A stretch of 64,000 nt of DNA from Acidaminococcus sp. (GCA_022482815.1 JAKVOM010000001.1:2004946-2068945); one strand, 5' to 3'. Positions 1 to 9,779 are shown, counted from the stretch's first letter. A program made the numbers and translations. Notes: a model not told the origin generated them from the letters alone.

Positions 1-2
1 AC

Positions 3-518
3 AACGTGCCGAAGTGGCACCCCTTTATCGAAGGTATGGCCCTTTTCCCGCAGATGATTCCGAATATCGTGCTTGTCATCGGCATGATGATTTTCTGGAA
101 TAAGCTCTATGATGTCGTACCTCTGTACAATACGTTATATTTCATGCTGCTCGTGTATTCTGTCATGTTCCTTCCGTATTCCGTACAGTATGTCTCGTCA
201 TCTCTGCTACAGGTCAGCGACAGCCTGCTTCTGGCCGGGCGCGTGTGCGGCGGCAGCAAAGCCTACGTCTTTCGCCGAATTACGCTGCCCCTTGTCATGA
301 AAGGCATCCTGGCCGGGTGGATGATGACCTTTATCATCGTATTCCGCGAACTTGTGGCTTCGAGCCTTATCTCACCGCCTAATACGCTCACTGTATCGAC
401 CTTCATCATGAGCGAATTTGAGCAGGGGAGCGTCTCCGTCGGCATGGCTATGGCCGTGTTGTGCGTCTTGTTTACGCTGGCAGCGCTGCTCATTATGAGA
501 AGGATAGAGAAGGCGTAA
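3..518 (+). CDS. ABC transporter permease, FbpB-like, C-terminal part (cut by window start)
   Basis: The C-terminal ~171 residues of a binding-protein-dependent inner-membrane permease; the reading frame is open to the window edge, so the true start lies upstream. At least four hydrophobic segments are visible. Between them lies the cytoplasmic coupling loop (AGRVCGGSKAYVF followed by RITLPL), the family motif that docks on the ATPase. The tail FRELVASSL and the FEQGSVSVGMAMA stretch resemble the second half of FbpB-type iron(III) permeases, a group that also contains thiamine and phosphonate transporters. The substrate cannot be fixed from this fragment, and partner genes lie outside the window. 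Confidence 0.85.
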   Translation, partial: NVPKWHPFIEGMALFPQMIPNIVLVIGMMIFWNKLYDVVPLYNTLYFMLLVYSVMFLPYSVQYVSSSLLQVSDSLLLAGRVCGGSKAYVFRRITLPLVMKGILAGWMMTFIIVFRELVASSLISPPNTLTVSTFIMSEFEQGSVSVGMAMAVLCVLFTLAALLIMRRIEKA

Positions 519-544
519 AGGCAGATAGAAGAAGGCAAAAATGC

Positions 545-660
545 GCATGTAGCATATGACTTTTGGCATTTAGCCGAGCCTACGGAAGAGTGGTTAGCGG
601 CTAGAGGGCAGGGGTTAGTACGCTAATGCTTACATTTTTATTGGCAGACTCCTCAGATAG
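545..660. repeat. Decayed intergenic repeat modules
   Basis: Non-coding stretch carrying CTTTTGGCATTTAGCC (545-580) and ACATTTTTATTGGCAGA (630-648). Both recur in other gaps (near 17.8, 25.85, 38.35 and 58.55-58.66 kb). No gene is seen here. Confidence 0.5.
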
Positions 661-727
661 AATGCAGGCATCATTTACTCCTTAATTCCTGCAGTCAGTT
701 CGACGGGAGCGTAATATACGAAAAATC

Positions 728-770
728 GGCTGTGAAACAATAATTTTTTGTTGCTTCACAGCCAATTTTT
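728..770. terminator. Intrinsic terminator between convergent genes
   Basis: GGCTGTGAA pairs with TTCACAGCC around an AT-rich loop, with T runs on both sides. It follows the stop of the minus-strand helicase gene directly and could also end transcription from the plus-strand permease. It is a member of the TGTGAA/TTCACA hairpin family found all over this window. Confidence 0.75.
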
Positions 771-772
771 AC

Positions 773-3700
773 TTATTTTTCACACCAATTTTTGATTTCG
801 TCTATGCAAGACTGCAAATCGTCGCGAATTTGGTATACCCAAAAACGTTTGACGTCCCAGCCGAGTTCAAATAATCTTTGATTTCTTAGTTGATCTCGAT
901 AGCAAAGTTCTCCATTCCAATCTCTGTGATACCGTTCTCCGTCAACTTCAATATCAAGTTTCCTCTTTCCCTGCACAATAGCTAAATCAAGCTTGTATTT
1001 TTCCACTGGGTATTGGGGCATTGTTTTAATACCCTGATCATAGAGTGCTGTATAGAACTGACGTTCCCAGTCGGAGACTTGTTCAGGATTAGCTACCTTC
1101 GGATAATCATGGGATGATGGATACTCTCCTAATTCTACTTGAACTTCTTTAGATTTTTTTGTTGCCAGTTGATTAACGTAACTTACGAAATCCTTGATAT
1201 ATTTTACTTCACAGTTGGAACAGTAGTCGGCATTTCCAACGACAATGAGCACAGCACGGGCTCGGGTGACGGCGACGTTGAAAAGATTTCCTGTGCTTTT
1301 AAGAAACTCAAGGGCTCCGGGACTTACTCCATTTGAGATAACTGGCGAGAAAAACATTACGTCTCGTTCATCACCCTGGAATTTATGAACCGTATCAGCC
1401 AGAAAGTCATTCTTTACCAGTTCTTTCTTTAATTCAGGAATTGCTTCTATGGCCTTATTTACCTTTTCAGCTTGTGCACGAAATGGTGTGACAACACCAA
1501 TTGTTCCGCTGTACTGGTTGTCAAGCACCAGGTGTTTGAGTTCATCAACAATCCCTCTGACTTCAGCTTCATTATAAGCACTGCCGGAAGGAGGACGCAC
1601 AGTCTTTCCCTTGACATCAATCCAGCGAATACCCGGTTTTAGGTTTTTGGGGAACTTCAATTTATCGTAATTTGTGGCTACACGGAGCGTACCATCATAA
1701 AATTCCTGGTTGGAGAACTCAATGATGTCTCCATAGCTGCGATGGTGGTCGCGTAATTTAATAATTTGGTTTGGATTGACTAAACTGCTTGCCAGATTAT
1801 ACAAAGATGAGACGGAATAGGACCAGCTTAGTTGTTTTTCTAAATCATATTTTTGCAGGAGACTAATATCTTGTTTTTTAGAAATGGTGCTGATATGGCT
1901 CAGCTGTTTCGGGTCTCCGATGATTACAGCCCTTTTGGCTCTGTAGAGCATAGGGAGTGCAGAGGCTATGTCACACTGGCTTGCTTCGTCAATAATAACC
2001 AGATCAAAAATTCCCGGTTCAAAAGGAATCCGCCCTTTTGCCGATAAAGAAGTGACCGCCCAACAGGGAAGAAATTGTGTCATTTCTTGCTGTAATTTTT
2101 TGAACTGCTTACGGATGCTTGGATATTCCGAAATATCCACATTGCCAATTAGACGTATAGAAGCTACGTAATCACTCATTTCGCTTCGGCACTGGGAGTC
2201 CATATTGAGGGGTCTAGCTACCAACCATTTATTCCATAATTTTCCCGCTATTTCAGCTAGATCGGATTTTATCGTCAGTATTTCTCGGTCTATATTTTCA
2301 AGCTGTGGCTCTGCGAGCAGTTCCTGCAGTGCACTCCGATATTCTCCAATGATTTTTACTGATTCGAGAAATTGAGGAACTATTTTGCAGATTTTTGCAT
2401 GAGCATCTTCGGTAAGAGAGGCACTGTCCAGAGCTGGCGGCGTGTAACCATATTTTTGCAGGCAAGTGTTTATAGAAGATAGGCTTTTTTCGAGAATACT
2501 GGTTTTCTCTTTTCCAATCAGAAACCAAAAAATTCTTCCGGGGATTGAATGTCTTGTTTCATACCAATCCCGATAGGCCGCTTGATATTTATTAAATGCC
2601 TTCTCACAATTTTGGGCATCTTCCGCAGAAATCTTATTAAAATACTTCTCATAATCTTTACGAAGGCTGCAGGCTTTTTGTTCCAGATGGTCAGTACGAT
2701 TTCGCAAATCTATGATCGAAGCAGTCTTCTTTTTGGCATTTTTATAAGCTTCTACCTTTTCTTCATACTGCGAGAGATAAAATTTATATTCTTCCTGGTC
2801 ATTTTGATCAGCTTGGTACGACAGTAAAGATGAAATCAGTTCAGCTAAATGGTAGGCGTACTGCGTGCCGCCAATCCGAAGCATAATTGGCTGACGGCCA
2901 ATTGAGTTGACCCGTGTTTCTACGACATCTACGGCTTTATTATTTTTACTGGTAAAAAGAGTGCTTTCTTTTTTCCAGGCCGCATTAATCAGCAAATTGG
3001 TAACTACTTGTGATTTTCCAGTGCCTGGCGGTCCCGTGACGATAGTTAATTTATCATGGAAGGCGTGGCGAATTGCCTGTTCCTGTTCGGAATTAGTGGG
3101 CAATACTTCAAGTAAGGGAACGTCTTCTTCAGGTAGGGATGATTCGGAAGCTTCATGATGTATCCATTGATATAAAGCGGTATCCCGATATTCATCTTCG
3201 CTGATCTTCGAAAGCTTTGACAACTCAGATTCGAGACCTTCCGTGTATGGAGATTTTTCTGAGACGATAAAAATGGCTCTATTATAAAATCCTTCCTCAG
3301 TCAATGAACTGAGGGAAGGATCTGTAGTAATTTTGTCGGGGTTTAAGTCATCTTTCCATTCCCAGGTACGTAGAGTTTGTAAACGGGCAGCTAATTCGTC
3401 CAGATCAATATCGGCATCAGGAGCATTCAAACCCAATTCGCTTTCTAATTCAACAAGATCATAGACCTGTTGATTGATATCTTTTACTGAATAGTGCTTA
3501 ATGACCTCCATATTGATGTAGGGAAGGGACGCGATTTCTGCGCTTCCTCCTCGTAAATCCACTGAAAACAAGAAAACAGGCGCAACTTTATAATAATCCT
3601 GATTTGTTCTGCGGGAATGAAATTTTTCCAGAAGAACGGGATAGCCGATATGAGCCGTCAGATTTCTACTGCGGGTTACTTTAGAAATGAGCTTTTTGGT

Positions 3701-4078
3701 TTCGGGGTTTATAGTATTTAGTGAAATGCTGTTAAGCTCTGTATAATCAAGACTATATTTAGAAGTTTGATAAGCTGAAACACCATTGGATTCTTCCAGA
3801 CTTAAACAATTGAGATAATATTCACAAATGTGTTCCAATAGTTTATCAGTCGAAAAGTCCGGATAGTCAGAGGCGTTGCTGTCTTGGGACTCTTTTTGCT
3901 CTTTTAAAAACCAACAATAGCTGGAATCCTGGTAACATAATTGGTTAAGACTGCTGTATAATTCACGATTTACCGCTTTTCGGTCGAATTTGAGAAGAGA
4001 GGCGATTTTACTAGCTCGAATCCCAGGATGCGCTCTTATGGTTTTTAAAATACTCTTTTGGAATTGGGTTAAGACCAT
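773..4078 (-). CDS. wHTH - SF1 (Upf1/Dna2-type) helicase - PD-(D/E)XK nuclease, candidate defence protein
   Basis: A 1101-residue multidomain protein. Residues 1-60 look like a winged helix (KIASLLKFDRKAVNRELYS). About 60-320 is unassigned. The superfamily 1 helicase core follows: Walker A GPPGTGKS (~349-356), Walker B VIIDEASQ (~694-701), GDPKQL (~721), LRDHHRS (~776), TVHKFQGDERD (~896) and NVAVTRAR (~934). A charged insert at ~425-660 lies between motifs I and II, as in Upf1-like enzymes. Residues ~1000-1101 resemble the DUF559/MTES_1575/Vsr-like nuclease fold, with LDLAI and DIEVDGERYH as probable active-site strands. No partner gene is adjacent. The gene is visibly richer in A and T than its neighbours and stands alone between repeat-rich gaps, which suggests transfer. 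Helicase-nuclease fusions of this kind occur in antiviral systems (Mokosh-like logic); a role in defence here is inference. The start is uncertain because the nearest AAAGGA lies about 14 bases upstream. Confidence 0.85.
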   Translation of the reverse strand: MVLTQFQKSILKTIRAHPGIRASKIASLLKFDRKAVNRELYSSLNQLCYQDSSYCWFLKEQKESQDSNASDYPDFSTDKLLEHICEYYLNCLSLEESNGVSAYQTSKYSLDYTELNSISLNTINPETKKLISKVTRSRNLTAHIGYPVLLEKFHSRRTNQDYYKVAPVFLFSVDLRGGSAEIASLPYINMEVIKHYSVKDINQQVYDLVELESELGLNAPDADIDLDELAARLQTLRTWEWKDDLNPDKITTDPSLSSLTEEGFYNRAIFIVSEKSPYTEGLESELSKLSKISEDEYRDTALYQWIHHEASESSLPEEDVPLLEVLPTNSEQEQAIRHAFHDKLTIVTGPPGTGKSQVVTNLLINAAWKKESTLFTSKNNKAVDVVETRVNSIGRQPIMLRIGGTQYAYHLAELISSLLSYQADQNDQEEYKFYLSQYEEKVEAYKNAKKKTASIIDLRNRTDHLEQKACSLRKDYEKYFNKISAEDAQNCEKAFNKYQAAYRDWYETRHSIPGRIFWFLIGKEKTSILEKSLSSINTCLQKYGYTPPALDSASLTEDAHAKICKIVPQFLESVKIIGEYRSALQELLAEPQLENIDREILTIKSDLAEIAGKLWNKWLVARPLNMDSQCRSEMSDYVASIRLIGNVDISEYPSIRKQFKKLQQEMTQFLPCWAVTSLSAKGRIPFEPGIFDLVIIDEASQCDIASALPMLYRAKRAVIIGDPKQLSHISTISKKQDISLLQKYDLEKQLSWSYSVSSLYNLASSLVNPNQIIKLRDHHRSYGDIIEFSNQEFYDGTLRVATNYDKLKFPKNLKPGIRWIDVKGKTVRPPSGSAYNEAEVRGIVDELKHLVLDNQYSGTIGVVTPFRAQAEKVNKAIEAIPELKKELVKNDFLADTVHKFQGDERDVMFFSPVISNGVSPGALEFLKSTGNLFNVAVTRARAVLIVVGNADYCSNCEVKYIKDFVSYVNQLATKKSKEVQVELGEYPSSHDYPKVANPEQVSDWERQFYTALYDQGIKTMPQYPVEKYKLDLAIVQGKRKLDIEVDGERYHRDWNGELCYRDQLRNQRLFELGWDVKRFWVYQIRDDLQSCIDEIKNWCEK

Positions 4079-4695
4079 AACTTTATAGGTTATCCTTTCT
4101 TCAGAAAATTTCTGACTAGTTTTATAAAATGTGAAAATTAGAAATGCTAGTCACAGTAATCATAAATAATAGGTACAATTTTGTCAAAGAATTTACGAAA
4201 ATCAGAATAATTCAAGACTAAAAAAATAATGAGTAGATGAAATACGGATAAGATGGGTCAAGTCTCAGCAAATTCCTTTACAAATAAAAACTGCTATGAC
4301 TGCTATAAAATTATGTAATGGTAATTTTCTTTCTCTTAATTGCTGCCATTTTATTCCTACTATTTATCCTGCAAATAGAATGGTCTCATTCCTCTGCCTT
4401 TAAACTTTGTAATATTTCCGGCTACTTTATGATTTCCGGCGAAAGGCTAGTATCATGCTGCTGCAGGCAGGGCTAAATGCTATATGCCTAAAGCAAAAGA
4501 CGATTTCACGAACTTATAGCTAATTGCAGCTATCTGCTAAATGCTATCGGCTGTCTGCTGGGATTTTGCTCTGCAGCCTGCCCGTACGGTTGTATCAGCC
4601 ACTTTCGTTCCTGCTTTTTTTGCTTTATTCCATATAATAGGCTATACTCTTCATGTATGTCTATGCAGTAAGATTTGTAGGAAGGAAGTCAGGTA
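4079..4695. other. Gene-free gap: AT-rich leader, then repeat modules
   Basis: No plausible gene. 4079-4440 is very AT-rich and is probably the upstream region of the helicase gene; it holds an inverted repeat TGACTAG (4113-4119) / CTAGTCA (4147-4153). 4460-4565 holds degenerate GCTATCTGCTAAATGCTAT-type repeats. The promoter of the next gene sits at the end. Confidence 0.6.
4620..4648 (+). promoter_or_regulatory. Sigma-A type promoter of the NSS symporter gene
   Basis: TTGCTT (4620-4625), 17-base spacer, TATACT (4643-4648), about 47 bases before the start codon. Confidence 0.5.
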
Positions 4696-6063
4696 ATGAA
4701 GCAAAGAGAAACGTTAGGATCGCGGTTAGGTTTTATCCTGCTTTCGGCAGGATGTGCCATTGGAGTAGGGAATGTCTGGAGGTTTCCGTATATTACGGGG
4801 CAGTACGGCGGCGGTATTTTCGTCCTGATCTATGTACTGTTCCTGATGATTCTGGGAATCCCCATTATGACGATGGAGTATGCGATGGGACGCGCCACGA
4901 AGCGGAGTATTCTCCCGGCGTACCGGATGCTTGAGCCAAAGGGAAGCAAATGGCACATCATGGGCTATCTTTCCATGGCTGGTAACTATGTGCTCCTTAT
5001 GTATTATTCCGTGATTTCCGGTTGGATTTTTTATTACGCGCTGCAAATGGCCAAAGGCACTTTTTCAGGTCTCGGGACAAAAGAAGTGGGCGCCATCTTC
5101 AGCGGTATGATGTCTTCTCCGGAGATTCTCATTACGAGTATGCTTGTTGTCGTCATTTCTACGGCAGTCATCTGCAGCATGGGCCTTAAGAAAGGCGTGG
5201 AAAGCGTCACCAAGGTGATGATGATAGCGCTTCTCGTGCTGATGGTGGTCCTTGGTATCCGCAGCCTGATGCTCCCCGGAGCGGCAGAAGGTATTTCCTT
5301 CTACTTGATGCCAAACATTGCCAACATGCAGAAGGCAGGGCTCTGGAACTGTATGTACGCAGCGCTTAACCAGAGTTTCTTTACGCTCAGTATCGGTATG
5401 GGCGGTATGGAAATCTTCGGCAGCTATATTGATAAAAATAAGCGCCTTATGGGTGAAGCCGTCACGGTCACGGCGCTCGATACCTTCGTGGCAATTACCG
5501 CCGGCCTGATCATTTTTCCGGCCTGCTTTGCTTATGGTATTGCACCGGATGCCGGTCCGAAACTGATTTTCCTCACGCTGCCGCGAGTATTCAGCTCAAT
5601 GGCAGGCGGGCGCATCTGGGGAACGATGTTCTTTATTTTCCTTTCTTTTGCCGCTCTTTCTACGATGATCGGTGTGTTTGAAAACTTGCAGGCTTTTGCC
5701 ATTGACCTTAAGGGTGCTGCCCGCAAAAAAGCAGGTATCATTAACGGAATCGTTATTGCAATCTGTTCTGTGCCTTGTGCTCTGGGCTTCAACCTGTGGT
5801 CCTGGTTCCAGCCGCTGCGTCCCGGCAATACGGTAATGGATATGGAGGACTTCTTTGTCAGCAATATTTGTCTTCAAGTGGGTTCTCTCATCATTACCAT
5901 CTTCTGCTGCTGGAAATATGGCTGGGGATTCGACCATTTCATTGCCGAAGCCAATGAAGGTGACGGCATTGCCGTACCGAGGAAGTTCCAGTGGTATTTT
6001 AAGTATGTGCTGCCTGTTATTGTAGGCTTTTTGGTGGTGTATGGGATTGTGACATATTTTTAA
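4696..6063 (+). CDS. Sodium-dependent symporter, NSS (neurotransmitter:sodium symporter) family
   Basis: A 455-residue polytopic inner-membrane protein. The N-terminus has the NSS signature: SRLGFILLSAGCAIGVGNVW followed by RFPY and GGGIF in TM1-TM2, the segment that forms the Na+ and substrate site. About eleven to twelve hydrophobic segments follow, the usual number for bacterial members. It should import an amino acid or related amine with Na+; the substrate cannot be told from sequence. The ATG follows a GGAAGGAAG ribosome site. It appears monocistronic, with its own promoter upstream and a strong hairpin terminator downstream. Confidence 0.93.
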   Translation: MKQRETLGSRLGFILLSAGCAIGVGNVWRFPYITGQYGGGIFVLIYVLFLMILGIPIMTMEYAMGRATKRSILPAYRMLEPKGSKWHIMGYLSMAGNYVLLMYYSVISGWIFYYALQMAKGTFSGLGTKEVGAIFSGMMSSPEILITSMLVVVISTAVICSMGLKKGVESVTKVMMIALLVLMVVLGIRSLMLPGAAEGISFYLMPNIANMQKAGLWNCMYAALNQSFFTLSIGMGGMEIFGSYIDKNKRLMGEAVTVTALDTFVAITAGLIIFPACFAYGIAPDAGPKLIFLTLPRVFSSMAGGRIWGTMFFIFLSFAALSTMIGVFENLQAFAIDLKGAARKKAGIINGIVIAICSVPCALGFNLWSWFQPLRPGNTVMDMEDFFVSNICLQVGSLIITIFCCWKYGWGFDHFIAEANEGDGIAVPRKFQWYFKYVLPVIVGFLVVYGIVTYF

Positions 6064-6101
6064 GTTAGCGCAAAAACCGTGCTGAATTGATGCAGTGATT
6101 C

Positions 6102-6150
6102 AGACCTCTTCACTTTTTGAGAAATCAGAAGTAGTGAAGAGGTCTATTTT
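6102..6150 (+). terminator. Intrinsic terminator after NSS gene
   Basis: Perfect 13-bp stem AGACCTCTTCACT / AGTGAAGAGGTCT (6102-6114, 6133-6145) followed by ATTTTGT. Confidence 0.8.
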
Positions 6151-6314
6151 GTATACAATAATTTTATGTAATAATAAATATCGAAAAATACTATATTCTT
6201 TAAAATAATTATGATATAATTAACTCGCATATAATTTTTATTTATTGCCAGAAAATTTGCTTATTTGACTGGAAGTTTAGAATTGTACTACTGTGAAGTG
6301 ACGAGGAGAGACTT

Positions 6315-9300
6315 ATGATGAGGGAAGGATTGAGAAGGAAAGTATTGTTGGCGCTAAGTATGACTGTAGGGGTCATGGGAACGGCGATGCCGGTGGATGC
6401 AGAATATTTGCAGATTCCTGAGAGTGGTACATTAACCCAGGCGGGAGATATTTCTTATGTCGGCTCTGGGTTTAGTGGTTTTGCTATATCTTTTAAAAAT
6501 AATGACCAGCCCTATACATATACCATTAAAAGTACTGGAGGCAGTGTAACTGCCGATGGGTCTGTCGGCGGTATTTTCGTAAATAACAACCAAACATTAA
6601 CGGTGGAAGCAGCTAAAAATATAACTGTTTCAGAACTTGTTGATTCTTCAGGTATGATAGTTCTTGGCGGAAATGTCAATTTAGAAGCTGGAGAAGGTAT
6701 CACTATAAACGGGAATTTCTCTGGGGTGCGTGTTAGCGGGCTAGATTCTGATCCCACAACTGCTCCGGATGTAACTACACCGGGGGCTTCCGTTACTATG
6801 AAAACGGACGGGGATAATGTCATTTCGATTGGTGCTACGGGTATGCAAGGCGACGCTGTAGGAACGTATTCAGGCGTTAATCTGGCGATGACTGCCGGAG
6901 GAAGCAATCGAATTACAGCAGTGCCATCCTATATCCCAGAGTCATCAGATCTCAACTATTCCTTGGCTACATATGATCCTATTAACGGCATATCTCTCGG
7001 AGGCAGTCAAAGCAGTATTATGCCCTCTTTTGGAACTGTTGCACTGACGGCAGGGCAAGACAATGTGGTAAAAGGCAGCAGTAATGGCCTGATTGCTTCC
7101 GGGTATGCCAGTCTTGAATTCGATGAGGGTGATACCCTGCCGACGGTAGATTTTCTGCATAGTGACATCACTATGGATGCAGGCGGTGACAACCAGCTTA
7201 TCGGTGACTATGATACCGGGCTTGACATTTATGCCGGTACCACCGCCACATTGACTGCCGGCGGTACCAATATAATCCAGGGACCTCAGTTTGGCGCCCA
7301 CGTGGATTATTTTGCTGATCTTACTGTCAATGGCGATAGTGATATCTCGTCAGAGCAAATAGCACTCTGGACCGCTGGCAAGGCAGATACGATCCTGGAT
7401 GGTCAGGACGGAACGATATCCATTACGGCGGCTTCTTCCGATACGAACAGCGATAGTACTGCAACATCGACTCCCATTGCCGTTGCGGCTATGACAGGTG
7501 GTTATACGACACTGCAAAACGGGACTTTAAAAATCAACGGTGCGACGGCTTTGGCGGCAGCGCATACGTATTATCAAGGGTGTTCTATAGACGAATTTCC
7601 TGAGTTTACTCCATATAGCAATGGAATTACTGTCGCATCTGTAAGTGTCGTGCAGCCGTCTCTTTATGCTGTTGATGTGTCGTCTGCTTATACTAAGGAC
7701 AAAGAAAATCGTGCGTCCGTCATTACGGCCCTGTATGGCAAAGACAGTGAAATTAATGGCGATATCTACGCCTACGACCACGGTACGATTACGATTGCTC
7801 CGGAAGATGATGGGAAAATCGATATCAATGGGGATGTCTTTGCTTCCGGCGATGATTATCTTGCAGGCGGTGACACGCTGACGTATGCATACAACCTGAA
7901 CAATCCGGAAGATGACAATATCACCACTGAAAGTAAGGTTGATATAACTCTCGATAATGCATCGATACTTGTTGGAATGGCTGATACGGGAACCCTGATG
8001 AGAAGGGAACTCTTGTTGGCAGGAAATCCGGATTCTGATTCTATGACTGATGAAGACTGGGAAAATAGTTTACCTGAGGCAGGTATCCTTAACCTCACCC
8101 TTAATAACGGCAGTGAATGGACCATGACTGATTCGTCATCCGTCACGACGTTATCCGGTTCGGGAGGATATGTCACCTATGAAAATGGCGGCAATTCTCT
8201 GGAAATCGAAAACTTGTCCGGTAATTTGACTTTTAGTATGGACCTTGATGCTGAAGACGGCAGTCAGAGTGATATGCTGTATGTCGTGAACGGCGGCGGG
8301 ACGCAGACACTGAATGTAAAAAATCTTCAGTCGCTCGATAGCCAGATGGAAGTAGGAGATGTGGTCCGTTTTGCTACTATTAAGAATTCCCAGAATGAAT
8401 TTGTGGATGGCAGCACGGTGGCGGTCGTTACTTCCGGAATCTATAACAATAGTTATAATATACTTTATCGTGATTATGAATCCGATCCGCTCAATACGGA
8501 AGCATACAATAATGACCGGAACGGCGGCGCTGCTTACACAGAGGACAGCAGCAAACCGGGCACGGAAATCGTGGAATCTCTCTACGGTGGTGAAGGCGCC
8601 AAGAACGTATACCTCATCAAGAACCAGACTGTAAACGATGGGGCTAAGACGCCCTCAAGGGTCAGAGATCTTGTCTGGCGTTATATGAGTGATCTTGATA
8701 CGTTTACCAAGCGCAGCGGACAAAGTCAGTACTTTACGGATGAAGGAGACCGCGGCGGCTGGATCCGCCTTGGATATCACAATCTGGGCGTGGATGGCGT
8801 AGGCGAACTGGAAGGCAATACCTATGAATTAGGCTGGACCACGATTGCCCGTCAGAATGACGAACGGAAACATCGTTTCAGTGCTTCTGTGGCCTATGGG
8901 AAGCCGGATGGCTATTTTGAAGACTGGGGCGGCGACCTGACAGTACGCGACTTCTCCGTGAACCTGTACGATACTCATGAGTACTATCCTTCGGCTGAAA
9001 GTCTCGTCAATAAACCGGAATGGAAAAAGGAATCCCATGCTTACTGGGACAATTATCTGAAGTATCATCATGTAAAAACGGAATACAGTGCCATCGATCG
9101 TATGACAGGTACGATGTATGACGGCGACTATGACCAGGATATCTGGAGTCTTTCGACGGAATATGGTCATAAACTGATGATGAACAAGGATTGGTTCTGG
9201 GTGCCTCAGGCTCAGCTGCAGCTATCCTATATTGGTGGCTATGACTATAAGGATTCTCAGGGACTGAGCGTATCCGGCGACCATGACTGGAGCCTGATTG

Positions 9301-9593
9301 GTAGACTCGGATTTGATATCGTGAAGAAGATGGATCCGAAACTGGATAGTAAATTGTATTTCAAAGCCGGATTGCTCCATGAGTTTATGGACGGTAACGA
9401 TGTAACCGTATCTGCACAAGGTGACCGTTATTTTAATGAAGGCGACCAGAGCGGAACCTGGGGTGTTTTCGGACTTGGTTATTCTGCAAAAATCGGTGAA
9501 CAACAGTATTTCTATGCCGACTTTGAACGTTATGTAGGCAATGATTTCGAACGCACGTATAATATCCGTGCCGGTGTAAACTGGAAGTTCTAA
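6315..9593 (+). CDS. Autotransporter outer-membrane protein (type Va secretion)
   Basis: A 1092-residue exported protein. The signal peptide ends near PVDA (residue ~29). The long passenger (~30-790) is rich in G, T, N and D and low in charge. It contains a recurring glycine-asparagine motif: KTDGDN ~161, TAGGSN ~192, TAGQDN ~244, DAGGDN ~286, TAGGTN ~313, as expected of a right-handed beta-helix. The last ~290 residues, from about RGGWIRLGY (812), have alternating aromatic and hydrophobic strands and end in VNWKF with a C-terminal Phe, the sign of an autotransporter barrel inserted by BamA. It starts at the first of two tandem ATGs, 6 bases after GAGGAGA. This gene is strong evidence for an outer membrane. 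The passenger may be an adhesin; no protease or esterase motif was recognised. Confidence 0.9.
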   Translation: MMREGLRRKVLLALSMTVGVMGTAMPVDAEYLQIPESGTLTQAGDISYVGSGFSGFAISFKNNDQPYTYTIKSTGGSVTADGSVGGIFVNNNQTLTVEAAKNITVSELVDSSGMIVLGGNVNLEAGEGITINGNFSGVRVSGLDSDPTTAPDVTTPGASVTMKTDGDNVISIGATGMQGDAVGTYSGVNLAMTAGGSNRITAVPSYIPESSDLNYSLATYDPINGISLGGSQSSIMPSFGTVALTAGQDNVVKGSSNGLIASGYASLEFDEGDTLPTVDFLHSDITMDAGGDNQLIGDYDTGLDIYAGTTATLTAGGTNIIQGPQFGAHVDYFADLTVNGDSDISSEQIALWTAGKADTILDGQDGTISITAASSDTNSDSTATSTPIAVAAMTGGYTTLQNGTLKINGATALAAAHTYYQGCSIDEFPEFTPYSNGITVASVSVVQPSLYAVDVSSAYTKDKENRASVITALYGKDSEINGDIYAYDHGTITIAPEDDGKIDINGDVFASGDDYLAGGDTLTYAYNLNNPEDDNITTESKVDITLDNASILVGMADTGTLMRRELLLAGNPDSDSMTDEDWENSLPEAGILNLTLNNGSEWTMTDSSSVTTLSGSGGYVTYENGGNSLEIENLSGNLTFSMDLDAEDGSQSDMLYVVNGGGTQTLNVKNLQSLDSQMEVGDVVRFATIKNSQNEFVDGSTVAVVTSGIYNNSYNILYRDYESDPLNTEAYNNDRNGGAAYTEDSSKPGTEIVESLYGGEGAKNVYLIKNQTVNDGAKTPSRVRDLVWRYMSDLDTFTKRSGQSQYFTDEGDRGGWIRLGYHNLGVDGVGELEGNTYELGWTTIARQNDERKHRFSASVAYGKPDGYFEDWGGDLTVRDFSVNLYDTHEYYPSAESLVNKPEWKKESHAYWDNYLKYHHVKTEYSAIDRMTGTMYDGDYDQDIWSLSTEYGHKLMMNKDWFWVPQAQLQLSYIGGYDYKDSQGLSVSGDHDWSLIGRLGFDIVKKMDPKLDSKLYFKAGLLHEFMDGNDVTVSAQGDRYFNEGDQSGTWGVFGLGYSAKIGEQQYFYADFERYVGNDFERTYNIRAGVNWKF

Positions 9594-9599
9594 TTAAAA

Positions 9600-9646
9600 A
9601 GGTGGCTGAAGAAATGGAGGTTTCATTTCTTCAGCCACCTTTTTCG
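9600..9646 (+). terminator. Intrinsic terminator of autotransporter gene
   Basis: Long perfect stem AGGTGGCTGAAGAAATG / CATTTCTTCAGCCACCT followed by TTTTT; begins seven bases after the stop codon. Confidence 0.9.
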
Positions 9647-9742
9647 CTGTTCGTATTCCGCAGTCCGCCACCTGCTTGAGGAGGCAAAATTGCCGAGACA
9701 ATTTTGCTCTTTTTTATAAAAGCGGTGTGTAAATTCTATAGC

Positions 9743-9778
9743 AAAAAAATCGGGTCCCATGAAGGACCCGATTTTTAG
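9743..9778 (-). terminator. Intrinsic terminator of the M48 peptidase gene
   Basis: Stem AAATCGGGTCC / GGACCCGATTT; read on the minus strand it is followed by a run of seven T. It lies 78 bases past the peptidase stop. Confidence 0.75.
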
Positions 9779-9779
9779 T

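Noticed and set aside
4460-4565. CRISPR array or structured ncRNA
   Set aside because: The GCTATCTGCTAAATGCTAT units are short, degenerate and irregularly spaced, with no spacers, no cas genes and no stable long stem.
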